In this document: piece by piece, positions 13,329 to 22,463 of the stretch
Position numbering within the stretch: the first letter of the stretch is position 1
Layout of the letters: each line of letters opens with the position of its first letter
Assembly (NCBI RefSeq): GCF_027947575.1
Contig: NZ_CP116256.1
Coordinates: forward strand, 1 to 64,000
DNA: 64,000 nt
Direction of reading: 5' to 3'
From: Streptomyces rubrogriseus
GTDB lineage: Bacteria; Actinomycetota; Actinomycetes; Streptomycetales; Streptomycetaceae
Program-made: the position numbers and the translations under genes
The notes under the pieces: generated by a model
What the model was told of the DNA's origin: nothing
The model's database searches: none
The model's input: only the letters and a program-made list of their open reading frames with translations

Positions 13329-16300
13329 TCACTGGTGGCACGGTGGCTCGTAGTCCAGGCGTGGCAGGTACTCGTGCCACTTCTCCTCGGTCAGCACACC
13401 CCGGGTGGCCGAGCAGATGCGGTCGATGGCGTCGTCCACGCCCAGGCTCCACAGCCGGACCGTGTCCGTGCCGCTGGACACCCCGAGCATGTGGCTCACG
13501 GGGCTGAAGGACAGGAAGTTGCCCGTCTTGGCGTTGGGACTCATCGCCCGGCCGATGGGGGCCGCCTCGGCGGGGTCGGTGACGCTCCAGAGTCGGACCG
13601 TGTTGTCGTTGGCGCCGCTGGCCAGGGTGTCGCCGTCCTGGCTGAACGTCAGCGACACCACCGAGTCGGTGTGTCCGGCGAGCGTGGTCCCGCCTCCTGA
13701 CCCTTCGCCCGGCTCGGTGACGTCCCAGAGCCGCACCGTGCCGTCGTCGCTGCCGCTGGCCAGGGTGTGGCCGTCGGGGCTGTAGGCGAGGACGTTGACG
13801 GGCCCGAGGTGCCCGGTACGGGCCGCGCCGAGGCGGGTGGCGTGCGCGGGGTCGGTGACGTCCCAGAGGCGTACGGCGTCGTCGGCACCGCCGCTGGCCA
13901 GGGTGCGGCCGTCCGGGCTGAACGCGAGCGTGTTCACGTATCCCGAGTGGCCGGTGAGCGGCTTGCCCAGGCGACGGGGGTGGGCCGGGTCTCCGGCGTT
14001 CCACAACTGGATGGTGCGGTCGTCGTGGGCCGTCGCGAGGGTGCGGCCGTCCGGGCTGAACGCCAGCGTGTCGGGGCCCGCGTAGCGGGTGCTCAGCGCC
14101 ACGGGCGGCCCGTGGGCGGTGGGCCCGGCCGGGTCCGTGACGTCCCACAGTTGCAGCGCGCTGCCCCCCACGAGGACCGCGAGCGTCCCGCCGTCCGGGG
14201 AGAACACCAACGACCGTATGTCACCGTCCCCCGGCTCGAAGGGGGCGCTCAGCGAGACGGGCCGGCCGGGGTCCGTCACGTCCCACAGCCGGACCCGGCC
14301 GTCGCGGGCCGCCGTGGCCAGTACGTGCCCGTCCGGACGGAAGGCCCCGATACGGCCGATCATGTCCGACGTCGGCAGCGACCACAGGCGGACCTTGCTG
14401 TCGCCGCTGCCGGTGGCGAGGGTGTGGCCGTCGGGGCTGAAGCCGAGCGCGTACATCTCACCGCTGCCTCCGGCCAGGGGCACCCCGACCTGCGACGGAT
14501 AGGCCGGGTCGCTGACGTTCCACAGGCTCGCCGTACTGTCCGCGCTGCTCACCGCGAGCATGGCGCCGTCGGGACTGAACGCCACCGCCCAGACGGGACC
14601 GCTGTGGCCGGTGAGCGGTGCGCCGACGGGCTTCGCCCCGTCGGGGTCGGTGACGTCCCAGAGCTGGACGGTGTCGTCGGCGCTGCCGCTGGCGAGGGTG
14701 CGGCCGTCGGGGCTGAAGGCCACGGAGTGCACCAGGCCGCTGTGGCCGGCCAGCGGTGCGCCGGCCGGTTCGGGTCGGCGGGGATCGCTCACGTCCCAGA
14801 GCCGGACCTTGTCGTCGTCGCCGCCGGAGGCGAGCGTGTCCCCGTCGGGGCTGAAGGCCACCGAGCGCACCGCTCCCGTGGAACCGGTCAGGGTGTCGAG
14901 CGCCTCGGGTGCGCGTCGGTCGGCCACGTTCCACAGGCGGACGGAGTGGTCGTCGTGGGCGGAGGCCAGGGTACGGCCGTCCGGGCTGAAGGCGAGCAGG
15001 TAGACGGTGCCGCCGTGGCCGTCCAGCGGTGCCCCGAGCGGTCGCGGGCGGCCGGGGTCGGTGACGTCCCAGAGCCGGATCGTGCCGTCGTCCGAGGCGC
15101 TGGCCAGGGTGCGGCCGTCGGGGCTGAAGACCGCGGTGCTCACCCAGCTGGTGTGTCCGGTGAGGGGCTTGCCCAGCTGCTTCGCCCGGCCGGGGTCCGA
15201 GACGTCCCAGAGCCGGACGGTCCGGTCGTAGCTGGCCGTCGCCAGGATCCGTCCGTCGGGGCTGAAGGAGGTGAGGTAGACGGCGCCGGTGTGCCCGAGG
15301 AGGGGGGTGGCCAGGGGCGCGTTCACGATCGAGATCAGCCGGTTCCTGACGTCCTCGTCGTCCGGCCGCAGGCGGTGGGCCGCCAGATCGAGCTGGGCCG
15401 ACAGGGACGGGTCGGTGTCCTGGACCCGGTCCGCCTCGGCGACCACCTGCTCGAACACGGCGTCGTTGCGCTGCTGCCAGGCGAGCACCGCGGAACCGAC
15501 GGCCAGGAGGGCCAGGACGACCAGCGCCGACACCGCGGCACGGCTGATCATGACGGTGCGCCTGCGCAGCCTGACCGCGGCGGCCAGGAACTCCACCGCG
15601 CTGCGGGTCAGGAAGGTGTCGTCGGCGGACTTGGCCCAGCCGTCGGCCTGCGCCAGCCGGGAGCCCCGGTAGAGCAGCGCGGAGTCGCGGTCCGACTCCT
15701 CCCAGGCCAGGCCGTCCTCCTCGAGCCGCTGCCGCAGCAGGTTTCCGGCGCGGTCCTCGTCGATCCAGTCGCGCAACCGGGGCCAGGCGTGCAGCAGCGC
15801 CTCGTGGGTGATCTCCACGGTGTCCGCGTCGAGCGTCACCAGCCGGGCCCGCACCAGCGCCTCGAGGGACTCCTCGGTCTTGCCCGGGTCCCTCGCCTCC
15901 TCGGCCAGCCGGCGTCGGGTACTGCGCCTGCGGGTGGCCTGCGTGTCCTCGCTCAGCCGGATCAGCCTGAGCAGCAGCAGCCGCGCGGCCGTGCGGGCCG
16001 CCGGGTCCAGACCGGACCAGGCCCGCTCGGCGGTCGCGGCCACCGCGCCCTGGATGCCGCCGGCCGCGCGGTACCCGGCCAGGGTCAGCCGGCCCGCCTT
16101 GCGCCGCTGCCAGGTGGCTAGCAGGGCGTGGGACAGGAGCGGCAGCACGCCGGCGTCGTGCTCGCCCACGGCCCGAAAGGCGTGGGAGGCGCCCCCACCG
16201 CGCGGGGCGTCGGAGCTCACCTCGCGGATGATCAGCTCGGCGAGTCCCGGTTCCAGCTCCATGCCGACGGCCCTGGCGGGGGCGGTCACCGCCTCGCGCA

Positions 16301-18326
16301 GCTCCGCCGTGGTCAGCGGTCCGAGCACCATGTGCCGGTGCTGCAGCGCGTCGGCCAGCTCGGGGTACCGCAGGCACCGGTCGTAGAAGTCGGCGCGTAC
16401 GCCCAGGGTCACCAGCACCGGCGGCGGGTCCCCGTCGGCGCCGGGCAGGCAGGCGGCCTGGAGCAGCCGGATGAACACGCGCCGGTCCGCCTCGTCGGCG
16501 CAGAGCGTGAACAGCTCCTCGAACTGGTCCACGATGACGACCGGCCGGGCAGCGGCGGGGGCGTCGGGGCCGCCTGCGTGGTCTTCCCGGCCGTCGGAGG
16601 GTGCCGTGCCCGGCGGGCGCGTCCGGATCGCCCGGGCGGTCGGGTTCGCCTGCCCCGGCGGGCCGTCCGGGCGGGTCTCGCCGTCCGAGGGCGTGCTGCC
16701 GAGCCGTCGCGCCGGGCTGGTCGGGCCGTCCTGGGCGCCGGGGTCGGCTTGTCGAGCCCGATCGCCGAGGCCGACCTGCCTGTCCTGGCCGGTTCGGCCG
16801 GCCTGTGCGTCCTGGCCGGCCTGTGCGTTCCGGCCGGGCTGCCCGTCCTGGCCGTCCTCGCCGTACGGGTCTGCCCTGCCGTCCCCGGCCGGCCGCCTCG
16901 CGGGGGCGATCGAGGCGGGCCGAATCTCCCGGCCGGTCCGGCCGCTCCGGTCCGTTTGGCGTCCCCGGTCTCCCTGGTCTCCCTGGTCTCCCCGGCCTCC
17001 CTGGCCTTCCTGGCCTCCCAGGTCTTCCCGGTCCTTCTGGCCCTCTCGCCCGGTTTGCTCCGTCTGATCGACCTGGCCCGTGTTGCCCGTCTCGTCGCCA
17101 GGGTCGGCCCTGACGCCCCCGTCCGCCTGCCCCGCTGGGGCGACCAGGTCGGTCCGGTCACCCGGGTCCGGTCCGACCGCCTGGCTCACCCGGGCCGTCC
17201 GTCCGGTCCGGTCGTTCCGGCATGCCGAGACGTCCGGGCCGCTCAGGTCCGGGGAGCTGTCCCGGTCGGTTCGGCCTGCCTGGCCTGCCTTGTCGGCCCG
17301 CCCTGCCTCGTCGGCCCGCCCTGTTTGGTCGGCTTGTCCTGCCCGATCGGCCTCGGCTGCCCGTCCGGTCCGTCTTCCCGGGTCGGCAGGGTCGGCAGGG
17401 CCGGGACGGTGCCTGTCCGGCCCGTGCTGCCCGCCCAGTCCCGTAGGTCCGCCCCGGTTCTCCTGCCCCTCCTGCCCGTACGGGGCTTCCGTGGATGCTG
17501 CCCAGGCCGCGAAGGCTGCCCTGACGGCGTCCTCCGTCTCCGGGTCGCCCCGGTCCCAGGTCCCGGGGGAACCCGGATCCCGGTCCGCCGTTTCCCTTAT
17601 GGCGGCGACGACGGGCGCGAGCCGCGGTACCAGGCGGGTCAGTTCGCCGAGCGGGTCGGTCCCCGGTACGAGCTGGAGCACCCTTCTGGGCGGACCGCAC
17701 CCGGCGTCCCGCGAGCCGGTGCGCAGGGCGGGCACCAGGCCGGCGTTCAAAAGGGAGGACTTCCCTGCCCCGGAGGCGCCGACCAGCATGACCAGACCGC
17801 CGGTGTCCCGCGCGGCGTCGAGCTGGGCGAGGAGGGCCCGCGTGCTCCGTTCCCGCCCGAAGAACCAGTCGGCGTCCTGCCGACGGTAGGCGGCCAGGCC
17901 CCGGTAGGGGCAGACCCCGCCGAGGGCCGCCGGAGCCTCGGCGGGCGCCTGCTCCTCCACCGCGGCCGCCCCGGGGCGTTCACCGCTCGGGTCGGCCACC
18001 GCCCGCTCCCACAGGCGCTGCCACTGGACCAGGTCGTACAGACCGGCGGAGACCGGTACGGGCCGTGCGCGCCGGGCCTGGGGTATGAGGACGTGCAGGA
18101 CGGCCGCGAGGGCGGGGAACTGGGCCGGCACGTTCTTGGCCCGCCGCCAGTCGCTGATCCGCTGGGCGGAGACCCGCACCGGACGCCCTCGTTCGTCGAC
18201 GCGCTGGAGCCGGACGACGGCCTCGGACACACGTTTGAGGGGAGGGTTGCCGGCCTCCCTGTACAGCAGTGCGAGGCGTTCTGCGAAGGCCGTGCGTGCC
18301 CCTGAGTCGAAACTCAAGGCCTCCAC
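13329..18326 (-). CDS. Large nSTAND-type NTPase with WD40 repeats
   Basis: A 1665-residue protein. Order of parts: an N-terminal region with a small HTH-like segment (VSAQRISDWRRAKNVP); an NTPase core with Walker A GASGAGKSS near residues 182-190 and Walker B VVIVDQFEELF near 593; the rest of the STAND ATPase region; one membrane helix near 925-950; then 14 WD40 repeats with FSPDGRTLAS and TVRLWDV signatures, enough for two seven-bladed propellers. Between Walker A and Walker B lies a collagen-like Gly-x-x and Gln/Asp/Arg-rich insertion at about 283-590. Related STAND proteins act as signal or defence switches; the function here is unknown. GTG at 18326 is used; TTG at 18317 is better spaced from AAGGA and is an alternative. 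Confidence 0.85.
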   Translation of the reverse strand: MEALSFDSGARTAFAERLALLYREAGNPPLKRVSEAVVRLQRVDERGRPVRVSAQRISDWRRAKNVPAQFPALAAVLHVLIPQARRARPVPVSAGLYDLVQWQRLWERAVADPSGERPGAAAVEEQAPAEAPAALGGVCPYRGLAAYRRQDADWFFGRERSTRALLAQLDAARDTGGLVMLVGASGAGKSSLLNAGLVPALRTGSRDAGCGPPRRVLQLVPGTDPLGELTRLVPRLAPVVAAIRETADRDPGSPGTWDRGDPETEDAVRAAFAAWAASTEAPYGQEGQENRGGPTGLGGQHGPDRHRPGPADPADPGRRTGRAAEADRAGQADQTGRADEAGRADKAGQAGRTDRDSSPDLSGPDVSACRNDRTGRTARVSQAVGPDPGDRTDLVAPAGQADGGVRADPGDETGNTGQVDQTEQTGREGQKDREDLGGQEGQGGRGDQGDQGDRGRQTDRSGRTGREIRPASIAPARRPAGDGRADPYGEDGQDGQPGRNAQAGQDAQAGRTGQDRQVGLGDRARQADPGAQDGPTSPARRLGSTPSDGETRPDGPPGQANPTARAIRTRPPGTAPSDGREDHAGGPDAPAAARPVVIVDQFEELFTLCADEADRRVFIRLLQAACLPGADGDPPPVLVTLGVRADFYDRCLRYPELADALQHRHMVLGPLTTAELREAVTAPARAVGMELEPGLAELIIREVSSDAPRGGGASHAFRAVGEHDAGVLPLLSHALLATWQRRKAGRLTLAGYRAAGGIQGAVAATAERAWSGLDPAARTAARLLLLRLIRLSEDTQATRRRSTRRRLAEEARDPGKTEESLEALVRARLVTLDADTVEITHEALLHAWPRLRDWIDEDRAGNLLRQRLEEDGLAWEESDRDSALLYRGSRLAQADGWAKSADDTFLTRSAVEFLAAAVRLRRRTVMISRAAVSALVVLALLAVGSAVLAWQQRNDAVFEQVVAEADRVQDTDPSLSAQLDLAAHRLRPDDEDVRNRLISIVNAPLATPLLGHTGAVYLTSFSPDGRILATASYDRTVRLWDVSDPGRAKQLGKPLTGHTSWVSTAVFSPDGRTLASASDDGTIRLWDVTDPGRPRPLGAPLDGHGGTVYLLAFSPDGRTLASAHDDHSVRLWNVADRRAPEALDTLTGSTGAVRSVAFSPDGDTLASGGDDDKVRLWDVSDPRRPEPAGAPLAGHSGLVHSVAFSPDGRTLASGSADDTVQLWDVTDPDGAKPVGAPLTGHSGPVWAVAFSPDGAMLAVSSADSTASLWNVSDPAYPSQVGVPLAGGSGEMYALGFSPDGHTLATGSGDSKVRLWSLPTSDMIGRIGAFRPDGHVLATAARDGRVRLWDVTDPGRPVSLSAPFEPGDGDIRSLVFSPDGGTLAVLVGGSALQLWDVTDPAGPTAHGPPVALSTRYAGPDTLAFSPDGRTLATAHDDRTIQLWNAGDPAHPRRLGKPLTGHSGYVNTLAFSPDGRTLASGGADDAVRLWDVTDPAHATRLGAARTGHLGPVNVLAYSPDGHTLASGSDDGTVRLWDVTEPGEGSGGGTTLAGHTDSVVSLTFSQDGDTLASGANDNTVRLWSVTDPAEAAPIGRAMSPNAKTGNFLSFSPVSHMLGVSSGTDTVRLWSLGVDDAIDRICSATRGVLTEEKWHEYLPRLDYEPPCHQ

Positions 18327-18595
18327 TCCTTACTTCCCCCGCACCTGGACGTCCGGACCGGAAAACTCACTCTATACGGCTGACCTGCGGCTACAGCAGC
18401 TTCCGGGTTCCGGAACCTCCTCCGCGGCGACCTCGGGTGGCAGGATCGCGTCGCAGTGGCGAGGCGGCCCCGCGGCACCCGGACAGGTCAGCGGCTCAGT
18501 ACTCGGAGAGCCACCCCATGGGGCCGCATGTTCTCGGTCAGCTTTCGGTGGCCCGTCCCTCCGAGCCGTCCGGTACCGCACGCGAAAACGGCGCC
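18327..18595. other. Upstream region of the WD40 gene
   Basis: Gene-free. It should hold the WD40 gene promoter, but I see no confident hexamers, repeats or binding sites. Together with the adjacent terminator it separates two minus-strand genes. Confidence 0.4.
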
Positions 18596-18649
18596 GGCAT
18601 GGTTTGGCACCGGTCCCCACGAGGGGAGGGACCGGGGCCAAACCATGCC
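18596..18649. terminator. Long terminator hairpin
   Basis: Outer arms GGCATGGTTTGG (18596-18607) and CCAAACCATGCC (18638-18649) and inner arms CCGGTCCC (18610-18617) and GGGACCGG (18628-18635) form a 20-bp stem with one 2-nt internal mismatch and a 10-base loop. It lies 40 bp past the stop of the minus-strand gene at 18689. Confidence 0.75.
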
Positions 18650-18688
18650 GACGCGCACATGTGAACGGGCGGTGGCAGCCGCCGTCGG

Positions 18689-19264
18689 TCAGTCCCCGGT
18701 GGCCGAGCCGGTGGACGACCCGCGGGCGGGCGGGACCAGCAGGTCGCGCTCCGGGTGCTTCTCGCCGGTGACGCGGCCCCGGATGCCGAGATCGTCCCTG
18801 GCCGCCTCGTGGAACGCGTTGATGGCGCGGAACGCGGCCCGGTGCCGCTCCCGCCACTCCTCCAGGCTGCCGTCGACCCGGCCGGTCGCCTGCCAGTCGA
18901 TCTCGGCGAGCACCACGTTCAGCTCGTGCCCGGACTCGATGGCGTCGTCCCCGCCGAGCAGCATGACCCGCTCGAAGGCCGACCCCCAGCGGAGGCTCGC
19001 CTGAGCGAGGTCGTCGCGGAGGTCCTCCTCGGCGCGGTGCGTCTCGCGCAGTCCCTCCCGCGCCTCGTACAGCGGCACGGACGCGGCGATCCGCAGTTTG
19101 GCGGCGTCCACGTACTCCCCGTAGGCGTCGACCTTCTTGTCGTCCCACCGCGTCAGCAGCTGGTTGCGGTTGCGGCTCCGCTCCATCAGGTGATTCGTGA
19201 CGTGTGTGGTCAGCGCGCCGACCAGCACGGCCGCGATCGTCACGAGTTGCTCGCCGGTCCCCAA
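18689..19264 (-). CDS. Conserved hypothetical protein with N-terminal membrane segment
   Basis: A 191-residue protein when started from the TTG at 19264, which has GAGGGGGGA just upstream and begins GTGEQLVTIAAVLVGALTTH; the frame is open 17 codons further. The first 20 residues form one hydrophobic segment. The rest is a charged, mostly helical cytoplasmic domain (THLMERSRNRNQLL-like start, many Glu/Arg/Asp residues, YEAREGLRETHRAEEDLRDD). I recognise this layout from many Streptomyces proteins but know no function. It is monocistronic, with a terminator downstream. Confidence 0.7.
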   Translation of the reverse strand: MGTGEQLVTIAAVLVGALTTHVTNHLMERSRNRNQLLTRWDDKKVDAYGEYVDAAKLRIAASVPLYEAREGLRETHRAEEDLRDDLAQASLRWGSAFERVMLLGGDDAIESGHELNVVLAEIDWQATGRVDGSLEEWRERHRAAFRAINAFHEAARDDLGIRGRVTGEKHPERDLLVPPARGSSTGSATGD

Positions 19265-19509
19265 ACCGTCCCCCCTCGGTCGCAACTCCGCACTCGGCAC
19301 TCCGCAGGCCACCACGGGCCGTCACGGCCGTCGAGGCCGCCGCGGGGCCGCGGCGGAATGTGGGATTGCCGGACGATCTTACGAGGACCGGGGCGGGCGG
19401 GCCAACCGGCGGTCCGGTCAACAAGCCTGCGTGCGGGGCGGGTTCAGTACGCCGATCCGTGGGCAGTCAGGTCGTGAAGGCTCCGAAACCGACCGCCGCT
19501 GGAGTGCGC

Positions 19510-19722
19510 ATGAGGATCTCCGTCGACCCCGAGCAGTGTTACGGCTCCGGAGACTGCGTCCACCGGGCCCCGTCCGTCTTCACCCAGGTGGGCGGCCTCG
19601 GAGCCGTCATACCCGGCCGGGAACACGACGTCGACGCCCCGCGGGTGCGCGAGGCGGCCGAAGGGTGTCCGTCCGCCGCGATCACCATCGCCCGCACGGA
19701 AGCGGAAGGGGTCCGGGGCTGA
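19510..19722 (+). CDS. Small [3Fe-4S] ferredoxin
   Basis: A 70-residue electron carrier. The cluster ligands are C10-x5-C16 and C53 followed by Pro; the middle cysteine of a classical CxxCxxC motif is absent, which fits a [3Fe-4S] ferredoxin of the kind that usually donates electrons to cytochrome P450s. No P450 lies nearby. ATG 19510 follows GGAG; GTG 19504 is an in-frame alternative. Its stop overlaps the proposed start of the methyltransferase gene. The cognate redox partner is unknown. Confidence 0.85.
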   Translation: MRISVDPEQCYGSGDCVHRAPSVFTQVGGLGAVIPGREHDVDAPRVREAAEGCPSAAITIARTEAEGVRG

Positions 19723-20657
19723 GCACGCGGGGCGAACCGGGCGCCGTCGCCGAGACCCTGGCCGGACTCGCGACGCGGTACGTGCGCAACGGCCCCAGCA
19801 CCTTCGGGAAGGCGGCCCTCGCGACGCGCTGGCTCAACGCGCACCTGCGCGAGCACCCCCGCCGGGCGGTCGTCGAGCTGCCTTCGGGCGGTCGCTTCGC
19901 CGTGGACACGCAGGACCTCATCCAGCGGTACCTGTACCTGTTCGGTGCCTGGGAGCCGCACCTGACCGCCTGGCTGCGGCGCCGGCTGCGGCCGGGGGAC
20001 GGCTTCGTCGACGTCGGGGCCAACATCGGCGTCTTCAGCGTCCTGGCGGCCCGGCTGGTCGGCGACGCGGGCCGGGTCGTCGCGATCGAGGCCTCTCCGG
20101 ACGTCCACCGGCGCCTGGTGGGGAACGCCCGGCTCAACGGCCTCGGGAACATCCGCGCGCTCAACGCCGCCGTCTCGGACCGCACCAGGACCCTGACCTT
20201 CGCGCTCGCCAGCTCGCGGAACACGGGGGCGAACAGCATCGTCCCGTACGACGGCCCGGTGGAGTCGAGCTTCCGGACCGAGGCCCGGCCGCTGCCGGAA
20301 CTCCTCGACGCGGCGGAGATCGCGACCGTCCGGGTGATCAAGATCGACGTCGAGGGCGCGGAGGGGAGTGTCGTGCGCGGGCTCGCTCCGATGCTGGGCG
20401 CGCTGCGGTCCGACGCGGAGATCGCGGTCGAGGTGGCACCGGAGCGCATGGCCCGGCTCGGGGACCGGGTCGACGACCTGCTGGCGGTGATGCGGGACGC
20501 CGGGTTCCACGGCTACCGGCTGGCCAACGACTACGCGCCCGGCAGCTATCCCCCGGCGCTGAGCGGTGCGCCCCGGGCGCCGGTGCGGCTGCGCGGGCCG
20601 GTGACCGGGGAGAGCGACCTGGTCTTCTCGCGGGTGGACGCGGAACGGCTGCCCTGA
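19719..20657 (+). CDS. FkbM family SAM-dependent methyltransferase
   Basis: A protein of about 312 residues. The SAM-binding motif I FVDVGANIGVFS is followed by VVAIEASPDVHRRL, and the family segment VIKIDVEGAEGSVVRGL is present, all typical of FkbM methyltransferases that O-methylate sugars or polyketides. The start is uncertain. CTG at 19719 overlaps the ferredoxin stop as CTGA with GGAAGGGG upstream; GTG at 19782 would give a protein 21 residues shorter. The substrate is unknown. The ferredoxin and methyltransferase appear translationally coupled. Confidence 0.8.
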   Translation: MSTRGEPGAVAETLAGLATRYVRNGPSTFGKAALATRWLNAHLREHPRRAVVELPSGGRFAVDTQDLIQRYLYLFGAWEPHLTAWLRRRLRPGDGFVDVGANIGVFSVLAARLVGDAGRVVAIEASPDVHRRLVGNARLNGLGNIRALNAAVSDRTRTLTFALASSRNTGANSIVPYDGPVESSFRTEARPLPELLDAAEIATVRVIKIDVEGAEGSVVRGLAPMLGALRSDAEIAVEVAPERMARLGDRVDDLLAVMRDAGFHGYRLANDYAPGSYPPALSGAPRAPVRLRGPVTGESDLVFSRVDAERLP

Positions 20658-20693
20658 CCGCTTCGTGTTCCGGCCGCCGGGGGCCCGCCCTCG

Positions 20694-20741
20694 GGTGCTC
20701 CCGCGATCAGGTGCTCCCGCCGTCTGGTGCTCCCGTCGTTC
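20694..20741. repeat. Short direct repeat between convergent genes
   Basis: Three copies of GGTGCTCCCG spaced about 16 bp apart lie between the convergent methyltransferase and glycosyltransferase genes. No clear hairpin is present. Confidence 0.5.
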
Positions 20742-21534
20742 AGCGGTCGAAGTCGCCGGTGCCCTCCGGCAGCCGCCACCCGAAGGACGCCAGCGCGCGC
20801 GCCCTGGCCTCCACCACCGCCATCCGGGCATCGCGTTCCGCGGGTTCCACGTGGGACGCCTGGCCGGTCTCCTGGCCCTCCCACTTGCGGTAGAGAAGAC
20901 CCACGTCCTCGGTGAACCATCCCCGGCTCACGCAGTTGAGCGCCAGCAGCAGGCCGGTGTCCTCGGAGGCGGGCAGGGCCATCCAGCCGCCGACGGCCAG
21001 CAGCAGGTCGCGCCGGACCAGCAGGGTCGCCGGATGGACCTGGGCCCGGAAGCCGTTCGCCCTCCAGAAGTCGAGCACCTCCCCGCGTTCGATCGGCCCG
21101 TGCGCCGGGTCGCCGGGGAAACCGGCCGTCGAGCCGTCGGGCAGGAGGTCCAGGACCCGCGAGGTCGCCCACCCGATCGACGGGTCGGCCTCCAGGGCGG
21201 CCAGGTCGCGGGCCAGGGCGCCCGGAGTGAGCCGGTCGTCGGCGTCCAGGACCTTCACGTACGCCCCGTCCGCGTGGGCCAGGGCCATCGTGCGCGCCAC
21301 CCCCGGCCCGCCCTGCCGTCCGTGGCGCCCCTGGTGGAACACGACCCGCGGATCGTCGGGCACGTGCGGCCGGACGTCCTGCGTGCGGCCGTCCTCCTGG
21401 ATCACCCAGCGCCACTCCCAGCCGTCGGGAAGCTCCTGTGCGCACAGCGAGGCGTACGCCTCGGGGAGGAAGGGGGCGGACGGGCCGTGGACGGCCGTGA
21501 CGATGACGACGCGCCGGTTCACGACGGCACTCAC
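20740..21534 (-). CDS. Glycosyltransferase family 2
   Basis: A 264-residue GT-A type glycosyltransferase. The N terminus RRVVIVTAVHGPSAPFLPEA is the nucleotide-binding start. VKVLDADDRLTPG contains the DxD metal and nucleotide-sugar site, and GGWMALPASEDTGL supplies the acceptor-side acidic motif. No membrane helix. GTG 21534 overlaps the GntR stop as GTGA; GTG 21522 is also possible. The coupling suggests the GntR protein controls it. Donor and acceptor are unknown. Confidence 0.8.
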   Translation of the reverse strand: MSAVVNRRVVIVTAVHGPSAPFLPEAYASLCAQELPDGWEWRWVIQEDGRTQDVRPHVPDDPRVVFHQGRHGRQGGPGVARTMALAHADGAYVKVLDADDRLTPGALARDLAALEADPSIGWATSRVLDLLPDGSTAGFPGDPAHGPIERGEVLDFWRANGFRAQVHPATLLVRRDLLLAVGGWMALPASEDTGLLLALNCVSRGWFTEDVGLLYRKWEGQETGQASHVEPAERDARMAVVEARARALASFGWRLPEGTGDFDR

Positions 21535-22319
21535 CACCTTTCCAGACGGGTCGTGAAGAGCAGTTCGGTGCGGTCCCCGGGCAGGGTGACGTCGGAGACG
21601 TCCACCACCCGGCCGCCGGTGTCGTACGAGGTCTTGCGGAGCAGGATCACCGACGTGCCCGGCGGCAGGTCCAGGGCCGCGGCCTCCTCCGGCGTCGGCG
21701 GACGGGCGGTCAAGCGCTCCTCCACGCGGTCCAGTTCGACGCCCACCGTGTGGAGCTGGTGCTGAGTGCCGCCCGGCCAGGGCTCGTTGGCCTCGTCCAG
21801 GAGGTCGGGATTGGCCGCGACCAGGTCGCGGACGAGGTAGGAGGTGACGAGGCTGAAGGGGGCGGGTTCGGCCGAGTACCGCGTTCGGAAGGTGCGTTGG
21901 AGCAGCACGGTGCCCTCGGGAACGCCGAAGGCCTCGGCCAGTTCCCCGGACGCCTTCAGCTCGCGGTACTCGGCGTGGAAGACCAGGTCGTCGCCCCGCA
22001 GGCCGGTGTCGTGCTCGGTGGCGCCGGTCTCGGCCCTGGTGGCGAGCGGCCGGCGGGCCCGGTCCTTCTCCCACTGGTGGCGGCGGTTGTCCCGTACCGC
22101 CGGGGTGCGGGGGCGGCGGACGAAGGTGCCGAGGCCGTGCCGCTTGTCGATCAGTCCCTCGTCGCTGAGCAGCCGGAGCGCGTTCTGCACGGTGGGCACG
22201 CTGCGCCGGTAGTGGTGGGCGAGGTCGGCCTCCGAGGGCAGCCGGTCGCCGGGCCGCCGCTCACCCACCCGGATGGAGCGGCGCAGATCGTCCGCGATCA
22301 CTTCATAGGCCTTGGGCAC
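21531..22319 (-). CDS. GntR family (HutC/UTRA) transcriptional regulator
   Basis: A 262-residue repressor-type protein. The winged HTH is at about residues 5-72 (GDRLPSEADLAHHY, VPTVQNALRLLSDEGLI, GLGTFV). A UTRA effector domain covers about 100-260, with FRTRYSAEPAPFSLVTSYL and LTARPPTPEEAAALDLPPGT. GTG start at 22319. It is the first gene of a two-gene unit with the glycosyltransferase. An inverted repeat 20 bp upstream is a likely autoregulatory site. The ligand is unknown. Confidence 0.88.
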   Translation of the reverse strand: MPKAYEVIADDLRRSIRVGERRPGDRLPSEADLAHHYRRSVPTVQNALRLLSDEGLIDKRHGLGTFVRRPRTPAVRDNRRHQWEKDRARRPLATRAETGATEHDTGLRGDDLVFHAEYRELKASGELAEAFGVPEGTVLLQRTFRTRYSAEPAPFSLVTSYLVRDLVAANPDLLDEANEPWPGGTQHQLHTVGVELDRVEERLTARPPTPEEAAALDLPPGTSVILLRKTSYDTGGRVVDVSDVTLPGDRTELLFTTRLERW

Positions 22320-22338
22320 GGTCGCAGGCTACAACTCC

Positions 22339-22352
22339 TCAAGAGGTCTTGA
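22339..22352. promoter_or_regulatory. Candidate GntR operator
   Basis: TCAAGA and TCTTGA separated by two bases form a 14-bp inverted repeat 20 bp upstream of the GntR start codon, where an autorepressor would sit. Confidence 0.45.
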
Positions 22353-22463
22353 AGAGCCGGGTACGGCGGCGGCCCGGCTGCTCTGTCGAGCGGCCGGGCC
22401 GTTTCTCGCGTGTGGTGCGGTACGCAGATCGCCGTTACGTCGGGGTCGGGGGGCGCGGGCCGC

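Noticed and set aside
16128..18305. 725-residue plus-strand frame opposite the NTPase/WD40 gene
   Set aside because: Overlaps the Walker A, collagen-like insertion and Walker B of the minus-strand gene; its low complexity only mirrors the insertion.
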